64,000 nucleotides of DNA from JAWKRB01 sp041389885 (GTDB taxonomy: Bacteria > Myxococcota_A > Polyangia > Polyangiales > Ga0077539): positions 56,978 through 120,977 of the forward strand of contig JAWKRB010000026.1 in assembly GCA_041389885.1 (NCBI GenBank), given 5' to 3'. The position numbers were made by a program, and so were the translations under genes. Below, piece by piece: positions 39,177 to 49,891 of this stretch. Position 1 is the stretch's first letter. Every line of letters starts with the position of its first letter. A model generated the notes under the pieces. The model did no database searches, was not told where the DNA came from, and saw only the letters and a list, made by a program, of their open reading frames with translations.

Positions 39177-39674
39177 CTAGAGCTCCGTTCGCGCGAGCAC
39201 TTCGTCGCGCCGTGCGGTCTGCCACGCGAGGAGCCGCTCGCGGAGCTCGGGGCGGCTGGTCGCGAGGATCCGCGCCGCCAGCAGCGCCGCGTTGGCCGCG
39301 CCCGGCTTGCCGATGGCGAGCGTGCCCACGGGGACCCCCCGCGGCATCTGAACGATCGAGAGCAGCGCGTCGACCCCCTGCAGCACCGTCGCCGAAACCG
39401 GCACGCCGAGGACGGGGAGCGTGGTCTTGGCCGCGACCATGCCCGGCAGGTGCGCGGCGCCCCCGGCCGCGGCGATGATCACCTCGAGCCCGCGGCCCGC
39501 GGCGGTCTGGGCGTACTCGAACATCCAGTCAGGCGTGCGGTGCGCGGAGACCACCCTGACCTCGTGCGGCACGCCCAGCTCGGTGAGCACGTCGCGCGCC
39601 GGGGTCATCGTCTCGAGGTCCGACGCGCTCCCCATGATCACGCCGACGAGGGGAGCCTCGGATTCAGTGCTCAT
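39177..39674 (-). CDS. purE: N5-carboxyaminoimidazole ribonucleotide mutase
   Basis: 165 residues, a class I PurE that converts N5-CAIR to CAIR. The signature segments are VGVIMGSASDLETM, VVSAHRTPDWMFEYA with the catalytic His, IIAAAGGAAHLPGMVAAKT and LQMPRGVPVGTLAIG-like VQMPRGVPVGTLAIGK. ATG 39674 is preferred to an upstream in-frame start (39683) by homology. First gene of purE-purK; the methyltransferase gene upstream on the same strand ends 33 bp before. Confidence 0.95.
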   Translation of the reverse strand: MSTESEAPLVGVIMGSASDLETMTPARDVLTELGVPHEVRVVSAHRTPDWMFEYAQTAAGRGLEVIIAAAGGAAHLPGMVAAKTTLPVLGVPVSATVLQGVDALLSIVQMPRGVPVGTLAIGKPGAANAALLAARILATSRPELRERLLAWQTARRDEVLARTEL

Positions 39675-39707
39675 GGCGCGCACGGTCCCGCGGGTGTGCC
39701 GCGTCGG

Positions 39708-40445
39708 TCAAGCCGCGTCGCCTCTGGCCGACGACTTCTGCGCGATCACCACCGAGAGCCGCTGCAGGGGCGGGGGGAACACGCCCGAGCGCACCCGCAC
39801 CTCGAAGCCCTCGGCCTCCAGCAGCGCGACGGCGCGGGGCAGCAGAAAGGTCAGGTAGTACATGACGAAGGGCGGGTGCCAGACCGCGTTTCGTAGCCGA
39901 ATCGCCGCGTTGAAGGCCCGCGCGTAGAGCGTCGAGAGGGCGAAGGGGGGAGGCTCCCCCGCGGTGACGAACACGAAGCGGCCGCCGGGCCGCAGCGCGC
40001 GGGCGATCGAGCGCACCAGCCGCGGCTCGTCGGCCTCCAGGATGTGGCCGAAGGCGCCGAAGCTGGTGATCAGGTCGAAGCGCGACGCGAAGGGGAGGTC
40101 GAGGGCGTCTGCCCGCACGAGACGCACCGCCGCCGAGCCCGGCGCGTCGCGGAGCGCCGACTCGGCCACGCGGAGCATCCCCGCGGAGAGGTCGACGCCC
40201 ACGCACTCGCGCCTGCACAGGGCGCGGAGGTGCCAGAGCGCTGCGCCGGTGCCGCAGCAGAGGTCCATCGCGTCGTCGACGCTCTCGGGTCCACCCGCCT
40301 CGGCGAGGGCCGGGCCGAGGATCTCCTCGGGGGTGCGGTACGGCGTTCGGTCGAATTTGGGCGCGAGGAGGTCGTAGCCCTCCTCGACCGAGCTCAGGGC
40401 CTGCCGCGCGAGTTCCAGAAAGGTCGGTCCCTCGGGGTCGAACAT
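39708..40445 (-). CDS. Class I SAM-dependent methyltransferase
   Basis: 245 residues with a Rossmann-type SAM fold: motif I AMDLCCGTGAALWHL, acidic loop VGVDLSAGML, motif II FDLITSFGAFGHIL, and LRPGGRFVFVTAG. The C-terminal part (WHPPFVMYYLTFLLPRAVAL) gives no substrate clue; small-molecule or lipid/quinone targets are typical of this subfamily. A perfect 7-bp inverted repeat lies 3 bp before its start. Probably the first gene of a unit with purE and purK. Confidence 0.82.
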   Translation of the reverse strand: MFDPEGPTFLELARQALSSVEEGYDLLAPKFDRTPYRTPEEILGPALAEAGGPESVDDAMDLCCGTGAALWHLRALCRRECVGVDLSAGMLRVAESALRDAPGSAAVRLVRADALDLPFASRFDLITSFGAFGHILEADEPRLVRSIARALRPGGRFVFVTAGEPPPFALSTLYARAFNAAIRLRNAVWHPPFVMYYLTFLLPRAVALLEAEGFEVRVRSGVFPPPLQRLSVVIAQKSSARGDAA

Positions 40446-40447
40446 GG

Positions 40448-40466
40448 GAGGGGTCTAGCACCCCTC
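40448..40466. promoter_or_regulatory. Perfect inverted repeat between divergent genes
   Basis: Arms GAGGGGT (40448-40454) and ACCCCTC (40460-40466) with a 5-nt centre. It lies 3 bp before the methyltransferase start and 20 bp before the VWA lipoprotein start. It occupies the place of the methyltransferase ribosome site, so operator or RNA-hairpin control is possible. Confidence 0.45.
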
Positions 40467-40485
40467 GGTCGAGTATCCTCACGGG

Positions 40486-42366
40486 GTGTATCGGCTGGGA
40501 TCGCTTCGTAGGATCTGCCTCTCGGGCGCGCTCGGGACCCTCCTCGCCTCGGGCTGCGACGGCACCCCGAGCGGCGTCGTCGAGCCTGACGGCTCGGTCG
40601 TCGTGACCGACCTCGGCGTCGTCGACGCGGGCGCGCGCGATGCGCCCTCAGCCGCCGATGTCGTCGACGCTCCGCCGCCTCCCTGCGAGGACCAGGACGG
40701 CGACGGCATCAGCGACGCCGACGAGGGCGCGCCCTCGCGAGACACCGACGGCGACGGCACGCCCGACTATCGCGACGACGACTCCGACAACGACGGGTTC
40801 CTCGACCGCGACGAGTCGCGCAGGAGCTACCCCGGCATCGAGGACCGCGCGCGCCTCTTCATGTGCGGCGCCCCCGCCGATGACTGCGACGCCACCACCG
40901 ACGGGCTGCCGAACCACATCGACCTCGACAGCGACAACGACGGGCTCACCGACGCCGAAGAGCGCGCGGCGATGACCAACCCCTGCGTGGTCGACACCGA
41001 CGGCGACGGCGCGGTGGACCTCGTCGAGGTCGTCGCGCGGTCGAACCCCCGCGACGCGATGTCGCGGCCGCCCGAGAACTCCCTCTACGTGACCCTCCCC
41101 TACGCGCCGCCCATGTCCGGCGCCGCGCCCGAGACCCGCGAGTTCACGTTCCAGACGCGCATCCGCGAGGCCGACGTGATGTTCGTCGTCGACAACTCCG
41201 CGAGCATGGAGCCCACCATCGAGGCGCTGCGCTCGAGCTTCTCGACCACCATCGTGCCGGGGATCAACGCGCAGATCCCCAACGTGCGGGTGGGGGTCGC
41301 GAGCTTCGACAGCATGCCCGACGACGTGCTCGGGGGAGTGGGCGGGCGCGCGGGGATGCCCGGCGACTACACCCTCTGGATGCGACAGAGGCTCGCGGCC
41401 GACCCCGCGCAGACCCAGCGCGCGTTCAACGAGATGCGCACCATCACCCAGGACACCATGGGGCGCTTCGTCGGCGGCGACGCGCCCGAGTGCCAGACCG
41501 AGGCGCTCTATCAGATCCTCTCGGGCGAAGGCTCGTTTCGCTTCGAGGACTCCGAGGCCGCGCTGCGGAGCGTGCGCGACGCGCGAGACCCGATGGGCAA
41601 CGGCTGGGTGCCGCGGATGGTCCCCTCGCGAGACTGCGCGGGGGTCGACGGCGCGTTCGGTTGGGGCTGCTTTCAGCCTGGGCGCGTGCCGATCCTCGTC
41701 CTCGTGAGCGACTCGGACTGGTACGACGGCCCGCTCGCGAACCCGATGACGCCGGAGCGCTCGCCGCAGAGCGTGAACGGTCACCGCTGGGGCGCGCACC
41801 TCGCGCCCGAGATGCAGCGCCGGGGCGCGCTCTTTCTGGGGGTCGACGTGTCGAGCGCCGGGCGGTCGGGCTTCACGTACACGAACTCGGCCTACGTCGC
41901 CCGCTTCACCCGCACCTTCAACGCCGCGCGCTCCGAGCTGGTCTTCGCGACGCAGCCCCTGGGTGGCATCAGCGCCGCCGCGGGCATCATCACCCAGGCC
42001 ATCGCGACCCTCGCCAACGAGACCCGGCAAGACATTCGCACCGAGCGCGTCGGCGACCCCGCGGAGACGCGCCTCCCTACGGGGAGGAGCACCGCGGATT
42101 TTCTGCGCGCGGTGGTCCCCGTGCGCGGCACCCCCGAGGCGCCGATGGGCTACGAGCGCAGGGACGCGACCGCGTTCTACGACGTGCTCCCCTCGACGCA
42201 GGTGGTGTTCCGCGTGGAGTTCCTCAACGACTTCCTCGAGGGGGGAGACGTCGCGCGGGTGTTCTCCGCGACCATCGTGGTGCGGGGCAGGGCGGGGAGC
42301 GAGGTCGACCGCAGGCCCGTGTACATCGTGGTGCCGTCTCGCGGCGGCGGGCTGCCGCCCGGGTGA
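40486..42366 (+). CDS. VWA-domain lipoprotein with TSP3-type Ca-binding repeats
   Basis: 626 residues from GTG 40486. The signal ends in lipobox LLASGC (Cys24). After an Asp-rich linker come thrombospondin-type-3-like repeats (DQDGDGISD, DTDGDGTPD, DSDNDGFLD, DSDNDGLTD, DTDGDGAVD), which bind Ca. A von Willebrand factor A domain follows, with MIDAS motif DNSAS in ADVMFVVDNSASM near residue 236. Cysteines later (PECQ, RDCAG, WGCFQ) may form disulfides. It is probably an outer-membrane or surface adhesion or sensing protein. Its stop overlaps the GTG of the downstream kinase gene (GTGA, 42363-42366), so the two are translationally coupled. Confidence 0.87.
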   Translation: MYRLGSLRRICLSGALGTLLASGCDGTPSGVVEPDGSVVVTDLGVVDAGARDAPSAADVVDAPPPPCEDQDGDGISDADEGAPSRDTDGDGTPDYRDDDSDNDGFLDRDESRRSYPGIEDRARLFMCGAPADDCDATTDGLPNHIDLDSDNDGLTDAEERAAMTNPCVVDTDGDGAVDLVEVVARSNPRDAMSRPPENSLYVTLPYAPPMSGAAPETREFTFQTRIREADVMFVVDNSASMEPTIEALRSSFSTTIVPGINAQIPNVRVGVASFDSMPDDVLGGVGGRAGMPGDYTLWMRQRLAADPAQTQRAFNEMRTITQDTMGRFVGGDAPECQTEALYQILSGEGSFRFEDSEAALRSVRDARDPMGNGWVPRMVPSRDCAGVDGAFGWGCFQPGRVPILVLVSDSDWYDGPLANPMTPERSPQSVNGHRWGAHLAPEMQRRGALFLGVDVSSAGRSGFTYTNSAYVARFTRTFNAARSELVFATQPLGGISAAAGIITQAIATLANETRQDIRTERVGDPAETRLPTGRSTADFLRAVVPVRGTPEAPMGYERRDATAFYDVLPSTQVVFRVEFLNDFLEGGDVARVFSATIVVRGRAGSEVDRRPVYIVVPSRGGGLPPG

Positions 42367-45300
42367 GCGCGATGCGTGAGGGGGACGAGCTCGGCGGTCG
42401 CTTCGTCGTGCGCGAGGTGGTCTTCGAGGGGCCCGTCGCGACGCTCTACCGCGGCGCCGACCGTCGGACCGGCGGCGCCGTCGCCATCAAGGTGCTGCGC
42501 CCCGACATCGACGGAGACATCCGCCGCTTCGAGCGTGAGAGCGTGGTGCTCTCTGAGCTCAAGCACCCGAACATCGTGCGCTACATCGCCCACGGGGTGT
42601 CGGCGCAGGGGGCGCGGTTCCTCGCCACCGAGTGGCTCGAGGGCGAAGACCTCGGGCAGCGCCTCGACCGCGGCGCGCTCACCGTCGCCGAGTCACTCGA
42701 CGTCGCGTCGGGCGTCGCCGCGGCGCTCGCGGCGATGCACGCGCGCGGCATCGTGCACCGCGACATCAAGCCCGCGAACCTCCTCGTGCGCGACGGTGAC
42801 TTCGCGAGGCTCCGCGTGCTCGACCTCGGCCTCGCGCGGCGCACCCGCATCACCCGGAGCACCACCCGGAGCGGATCGATCCTCGGCACGCCGGGGTACA
42901 TGTCGCCCGAGCAGGTGCGCGGTCAGCGTGACCTCGACGCGCGGTCCGACGTCTTCGCGCTGGGGGCCGTGCTCTTCGAGTGCCTCGTCGGCGTCGGCCC
43001 CATCCAGGGCGACTCGGTGCAGGCGCTCCTCGGCAACACGCTCCTGGAAGACGCGCCGCGGGTCCGTAGCCTGCGCCCGGAGGTCCCCGCCGCCCTAGAC
43101 GAGCTCGTCGCCCAGATGCTCTCGCGCGACGCCGCGCAGCGACCTCGCGACGGCAGCGCCGTCGCGGCGCGGGTCGACGCGCTGCGCGCGACCTGGTCCC
43201 CCGGCGAGGGCGACGACGCCCGCGTCGCCTTCGACGAGGCGCCCACGGCGCCCCCCGACGTGGCGCGGGCGGTGGCGGCGATCACGGCGGGGGAGCGCAA
43301 GCTGCTCTCGGTGGTGATCCTGTCGGCTGAGGTCGGCGACCGCGAGTTCGACGCCAACCTCGGGATCCTCGCCCGCGCCGCCGCGGCGAGCGGCGCCGAC
43401 TTCGAGGTGCTCATGGAGGGCGTGGCCCTCGCGATGCTCCGCACCCAGGGCGCCGCGACCGACCAGGCCGCCCAGGCCGCGCGCTGCGCCCTCGCGCTGC
43501 GTCACTTCGCGCCGACGGTCCCCATGGCGATCGCGACGGGGCTCGGGGAGGTCGCCGGGCGAGGCGCGGTGGGAGAGGTCATCGACCGGGCCACGAGGCT
43601 CCTGCAGGGCTCGCGGCCTGGGGCGGGCGCGGGGCAGGGCGCGCAGATCGCGCTGGGCGAAATCGCCGCCGGCCTCCTCGACGCCCGCTTCGACGTGCGC
43701 GACCAGGGCGGCACCTTCGTGCTCTTCGGCGAGCGCGCCGCCGACGGCCCCCGCACGCTCCTCGGCCGCGAGGCGCCCTTCGTCGGGAGGCGGCGAGAGC
43801 TCTCGACCCTGCTCGCCGCGATGGACGAGTGCGTCGAGGAGCCCATCGCGCGCGCCGTGATCGTGACGGCGCCCGCGGGCATGGGCAAGACGCGCATCCG
43901 GGTCGAATTCGAGCGCCTCGCGCTCCAGCGTCATCCCACCCTCGCCGCGTGGATCTCTCGCGCCGACCCGCTCCGCGCGGGGTCGCCCTACGCCCTCGTG
44001 ATCCCGCTGCTGCGCAGGCTCTTCGAACTCTCGCCGCACGACGCGCTGGCGGTGCGGCGGGAGAAGATCCAGCGCCGCGTCGCGTGGCACGTGCCCCCCG
44101 CGGAGCAGCGGCTCGTGTGGGAGTTTCTCGGCGAGCTCATCGGCACGCCCTTTCTCGACGAGGGCTCCAGCGAGCTGCGCGCGGCGCGGCAAGACCCCGT
44201 GCTCCTGGCGGACCAGATCGCCCGCGCCTGGGAGACCCTCCTCGCGGGGGAGTGCGGCGCGCGGCCGGTGCTGCTCGTGCTCGAGGACCTCCAGTGGGCC
44301 GACCCTCCGTCGATTCGCCTGGTCGACGGCGCGATGCGGAGCCTCGCGGCGGCGCCGCTCCTCGTGCTGGGCACGGCGCGCTCCGAGCTCGACGAGGTCT
44401 TTCCCGCGCTCTGGGGCGAGCGCGCGCCCCAGCGCATCGAGCTCGGCCCGCTGACCCCGCGCGCCTGCGGAGAGCTCGTGGCGGCGATGGCGCAGGGCCT
44501 CGGCGACGAGCTCTCGGAGCGCATCGTCGAGCGCTCGGGCGGCTCGCCGTACTTCCTCGAAGAGCTGGTGCGCGGCGCGGCGCAGGGGCGGGGGCTCGCG
44601 CTGCCCGGGACCGTGCTCGCGATGCTCCAGGCGCGCCTCGACGCGCTGGAGCCGGGCGTGCGCCGGGTGCTGCGCGCGGCGAGCGTGTTCGGCGAGTCGT
44701 TCTGGGCGGAGGGGCTGTGCGCGCTGCTGGGCGGGGGCGCCGCCGCGGCCTGGGTCGCCTCGTCGCTGGACGCGCTCGTCGCCCGCGAGCTCGTCTCGCC
44801 GCGGCCGACCTCGCGCCTGGGCGCGCTGCGGGAGTTCGCGTTCGCGAGCACGCAGCTCCGCGACGCGGCCTACGCCACGCTGACCGAGGCCGACCGCACC
44901 CTCGGGCACCGCCTCGCGGCGCCCTGGCTCGAGTCGGTCGGCGTGCGCGACGGCGTCGAGCTGGCGGACCACTACGAGCGCGGCGGGCTCCTGGTGCGCG
45001 CCGTCCCCTGGTACCTCTCCGCCGCGGAGGACGCGTTGGGGGGCAACGACTTCGGCCTCGCGCTGGCCCGCGTGGAGCGCGGCGTGGCCTGCGGCGCCGA
45101 CGGCGCGGCGCTGGGCCGCCTGCACGTCATCGCCGCGGAGCTGCGACGCTGGCGGGGCGAGCACGCCGAGGCGCTCCGCGCGGCGCGGGCGGCCCTCGAG
45201 GCGCTCGCGCCGGGGGAGCCGCAGTGGTTCGGCGCGGTCGGCGAGGCCGCGATGGCCGCGGCGCGCGTGGGCGAGGGGGAGCTCCTGCGCGAGCTGCTCC

Positions 45301-46253
45301 GTCGATTGAGGGTGGCCCCGTGCGGGGCCGAGGCCGTGCCCGCCAAGGCCGAGGCCAGCGCGCGGGCGGCGGTGGAGTGCGTGAGCACGGGGGAGATCGA
45401 GCTCGCGCGGGGGCTGGTCGACGAGATCCCCGGCGCGGGTGACGTCGACGACCCGCGGGTGATCGCCCGCGCCCTCCACGCGCGCGCGCTGCTCGCGGAA
45501 TTCGACGGCGACGTGGTGACGCACGGCTGGCTCCTCGACGAGGCCGCGCGCCGCTACGAGCGGGCGGGCGACCTCCGGAGCATGTGCGTGCTGCGCGTGG
45601 GCGTGGGCTCGTCGCGGTGCGCGGCGGGGCGCTTCGACAAGGCCGAGGGGGCGCTGCGCGAGGCGCGCGCGGCGGCGACGCGGCTCGGGCTCGCGCAGGT
45701 CGCCGCCCTGGCGGAGTGCGGGCTCGCCCGCGCGCTGATGGCCCTGGGGCGCGTGGACGACGCGCGCGAGACGGGACAGCGGGCGCTGGGCGCCAGCGCC
45801 AGGGGGACACGGCGTTGACCGCGCAGGCCGCGGCGGTGTGCGCGCGGGAGCCTCGCGGCGGCTGGACGCCGCGCGGACCTGGCGCTGGAGGCGGCGGGCG
45901 CGGGCTCGGTGGCTTCGGTGCGGGCCTTCTCCTTCGCGACGCTGTCGTCGGTGCGGGCGGCCCGCGGCGAGGCGGCGGAGGCGCTGAGCGCGGCGAAGGA
46001 CGCGCTGCGGGCGCTGCGGGCGGTCGACGGGGTGACCGAGGACGAGGGCTTCATCCTCCTCGCGCACGCCGAGGCGCTGGCGCTGGTCGACCGCTGGGAC
46101 GACGCGCGCCGCGCGATCAGCTCGGCGTGGGAGCGGCTCCAGCGGCGGGCCGCGCGCTTCGCGGACGAGTCGGCGAGGGTGCGCTTCCTCCAGGGGATCC
46201 CGGAGCACGCGCGCACCGAGGCGCTCTTTCTCCGCTGGGCGGCGGACACCTGA
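42363..46253 (+). CDS. Serine/threonine protein kinase with cyclase-like, AAA and TPR regions (two compensating frame shifts)
   Basis: A PknB-type kinase domain starts at about the ATG 42372: Lys40 in GAVAIKVLRP, catalytic HRDIKPANLL (129-138), DLG (151-153) in place of DFG, and GTPGYMSPEQV. A degenerate adenylate-cyclase-like domain follows (GERKLLSVVILSAEV to FVLFGERAADG), then an AAA/STAND ATPase with Walker A APAGMGKTR (near residue 500) and Walker B LLVLEDLQWAD, and a C-terminal TPR region. The frame stops at 45818, but the expected TPR sequence runs on in another frame (GDTALTAQAAAVCAR) and returns to the first frame by about 45850, ending at 46253. One missing G at 45802-45806 and one extra G at 45846-45848 explain this. 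I read it as one intact protein of about 1290 residues. Confidence 0.85.
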
Positions 46254-46256
46254 CGC

Positions 46257-46601
46257 TCAGCGGGTGACGACGAGAAAGGCCCAGGCGAGCACGGCCAGGA
46301 GCAACCCCGCGGCGCTGCCGAGGAACCTCAGCCGCGCGGCGCCGCCCCTGCTCCCGAAGCCCTGACCCGCGAGGGCGCCCACGAGGAAGAGCGCGGGGAC
46401 GATGAGTCCCGAGGCCGTGGTCGCCGTGGCCGTGGCGTCTCGCACGCGGCCGTGGAGCACGCGGGTCTCGATCCACCAGGTGAGCACGAAGCCGAGGAGC
46501 ACCCCCGCCGCGCCGCCGCCCAGCCAGCCAAATCGCGCGGCCCAGGTCGCCTGCTCGGCCGCCCGGTCGGCGGCGATCTCGTCGTCGCTTCGCTTGGTCA
46601 T
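46257..46601 (-). CDS. Small membrane protein of unknown function
   Basis: 114 residues from ATG 46601 (MTKRSDDEIAADRAAEQ). A charged N-terminus is followed by three likely membrane helices: WLGGGAAGVLLGFVLTWWI, ASGLIVPALFLVGALAGQGF and FLGSAAGLLLAVLAWAFLVV. I recognise no family. It converges on the large kinase gene with only 3 bp between stops and is divergent from icd. The frame is open far upstream antisense to icd, but that part is a compositional artefact. Confidence 0.6.
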   Translation of the reverse strand: MTKRSDDEIAADRAAEQATWAARFGWLGGGAAGVLLGFVLTWWIETRVLHGRVRDATATATTASGLIVPALFLVGALAGQGFGSRGGAARLRFLGSAAGLLLAVLAWAFLVVTR

Positions 46602-46639
46602 CAACGCCGCGGACCATATCAGAGGTCGCCGCGGCGCTA

Positions 46640-46668
46640 TCGACGACGTGGGTCGCCCTTGGTACAAC
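46640..46668 (+). promoter_or_regulatory. Putative promoter of icd
   Basis: TCGACG (46640-46645), 17-nt spacer, TACAAC (46663-46668); four of six consensus bases in each box, and the same -10 sequence as the initiator-tRNA promoter. It gives a leader of about 60 nt ending in GAAGGAG before the icd ATG. Confidence 0.45.
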
Positions 46669-46733
46669 CCCGCGCCCCGGCGCGCGGCGCGGCCCGCATC
46701 GCGTAGAGCGCGCACGGTCGAAGGAGCCGAAGC

Positions 46734-48128
<1,395 letters not shown>

Positions 48129-48187
48129 AATGCGTCCCCAGGTCTGGCATTGGTGGTGCACTCTCCCCGCCCGGAGGCACACCCCCA

Positions 48188-48700
48188 ATGCTGAACTGGA
48201 AGACCATTCTCGTCCCCACCGATTTCTCCGAGGGCTCGCGTCAGGCGCTCCGCATCGCGTCGGAGCTGGCGCAGGCCCACTCGGCGAAGCTCCACATCCT
48301 CCACGTCACCGAGCTCCCCCCGGGGCTCGACACCGGCACCATGATCGCGCCGGCGCCCGGCGGCATCCCCGTGACCATCGTGGATTTCGCCCGCGAGCAG
48401 GCCCTCGCCTGGATGAACCAGGACCGTGAGCACTTCGTCACCCAGGGCCTCGACGCCGACATCAGCATCGAGGTCGGCTCCGTGGTCGACACGGTGCTCG
48501 ACACCGCCGAGCGCGTGCGCGCCGACCTGATCGTCGTGGGGACCCACGGGCGCACGGGGTTCGCGCACTTCGTGCTCGGCTCGGTGGCGGAGCGCATCGT
48601 GCGTCGCTCGCCGGTGCCGGTGCTCACCGTGCGGCAGCAGTCCGACTCGTCCGAGGCGCAGGCTGTGCTCGCGCCGACCCCTGAGCCCGCCGCGGGCTGA
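48188..48700 (+). CDS. Universal stress protein (UspA family)
   Basis: 170 residues from ATG 48188, 59 bp after icd. Single Usp domain starting NWKTILVPTDFSEGSRQAL, with the ATP-binding motif G-x2-G-x9-G-S in GTHGRTGFAHFVLGSVAERI and the C-terminal strand SPVPVLTVRQQ. An extra loop (TGTMIAPAPGGIPVTIV) inserts after the first beta-alpha unit. ATP-binding Usps act in stress survival and energy sensing. Its position between icd and mdh suggests co-regulation with central metabolism. Confidence 0.9.
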   Translation: MLNWKTILVPTDFSEGSRQALRIASELAQAHSAKLHILHVTELPPGLDTGTMIAPAPGGIPVTIVDFAREQALAWMNQDREHFVTQGLDADISIEVGSVVDTVLDTAERVRADLIVVGTHGRTGFAHFVLGSVAERIVRRSPVPVLTVRQQSDSSEAQAVLAPTPEPAAG

Positions 48701-48936
48701 CCGCCTCGACCGGACGGCGTTCGATCGCCGGGCGCGCTCCTCGCGGGGGGCGTTCGCCCGCGGCTTCGCCGGAGCGCTCCCGCGGTCGGAGCGTGGGGTT
48801 CTTCGCCCTTTACGAAAGCTCCGTCGGAGGGCAGAGTCCCGCCCCTCGCGAACCGCCCGAGCGCGCACGGCGCGCCCGTTCTCGCGGCGACGCGACTGGC
48901 ACTTCCACCCACGACCCTCCACAGGAGAACGTCTCG

Positions 48937-49890
48937 ATGGCCAAGCGGAACAAGATCGGTCTCATCGGCGCCGGCAACATCGGCGGCGAGCTCGCGGCGA
49001 TGATCGCGCGTCGCCAGCTCGGCGACGTCGTGCTCTTCGACATCCCCTCGAAGACAGACTTCGCCAAGGGCAAGGCGCTCGACCTCAACCAGAACAGCGC
49101 GATCCTCGGCTACGACGCGAACGTGGTGGGCACCAGCGACTGGGCCGACTGCGCGGGCTGCGACGTGCTGATCATCACGGCGGGCGTGCCGCGCAAGCCC
49201 GGCCAGAGCCGCGACGACCTGGTGGGGATCAACCTCCCGATCATCAAGAACGTCGCCGAGGGCGCGAAGAAGCACTGCCCCGACGCCTTCGTGATCGTGA
49301 TCTCGAACCCCCTCGACGTCATGGTCTGGGCGTTCTGCGAGTACACCGGGTGGGACCCGAAGAAGATCGCCGGCATGGCGGGCGTGCTCGACTCGGCGCG
49401 CCTCGTCTGCTTCCTCGCCGAGGCGGCGAAGGTGTCGGTCAAGGACGTGCGGGCGATGGTCCTCGGCGGCCACGGCGACGACATGGTCCCGGTTCGCGGG
49501 TACTGCACCATCAACGGGGTGCCCGTGGCGCAGGTCATCGAGGGCGAGCGCCTCGACGCCATCGAGCAGCGCACCCGCGGCGGCGGCGGCGAGATCGTCA
49601 AGCTCATGGGCACCAGCGCGTACTACGCCCCCGCGAGCGCCGCGATCGAGATGGCCGAGGCCTACCTCAAGGACCAGAAGCGCCTGCTCCCCGCGGCCGC
49701 GCACCTCTCGGGTGAGTACGGCTACAGCGACCTCTTCCTCGGCGTGCCCGTGATCATCGGCGGCGGCGGCGTCGAGCGCATCGTCGAGATCACCCTCAGC
49801 GACGCCGAGAAGGCGATGCTCGCCAAGAGCGTGGCCAGCGTGACCGGCGTGGTCGAGATCGCGAAGCGCCTGTCGACCCAGGGCGCGTGA
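48937..49890 (+). CDS. mdh: Malate dehydrogenase (LDH-like type)
   Basis: 317 residues from ATG 48937 (CAGGAG upstream). NAD-binding NKIGLIGAGNIGGELAAMI, Asp in VLFDIPS favouring NAD over NADP, substrate-loop ITAGVPRKPGQSRDDLVG with catalytic Arg residues, VISNPLDVM, the Asp-Arg pair in GVLDSARL and catalytic His in LGGHGDDMVP. Oxidises malate to oxaloacetate. It is 236 bp after the usp gene, a gap in which I see no gene, and 1 bp before sucC. Confidence 0.95.
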   Translation: MAKRNKIGLIGAGNIGGELAAMIARRQLGDVVLFDIPSKTDFAKGKALDLNQNSAILGYDANVVGTSDWADCAGCDVLIITAGVPRKPGQSRDDLVGINLPIIKNVAEGAKKHCPDAFVIVISNPLDVMVWAFCEYTGWDPKKIAGMAGVLDSARLVCFLAEAAKVSVKDVRAMVLGGHGDDMVPVRGYCTINGVPVAQVIEGERLDAIEQRTRGGGGEIVKLMGTSAYYAPASAAIEMAEAYLKDQKRLLPAAAHLSGEYGYSDLFLGVPVIIGGGGVERIVEITLSDAEKAMLAKSVASVTGVVEIAKRLSTQGA

Positions 49891-49891
49891 G

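Noticed and set aside
48701..48936. The 236-bp gap before mdh examined for a small gene or riboswitch
   Set aside because: No conserved small protein or structured RNA pattern was found; only a short CTCCG/CGGAG stem and the mdh ribosome site.
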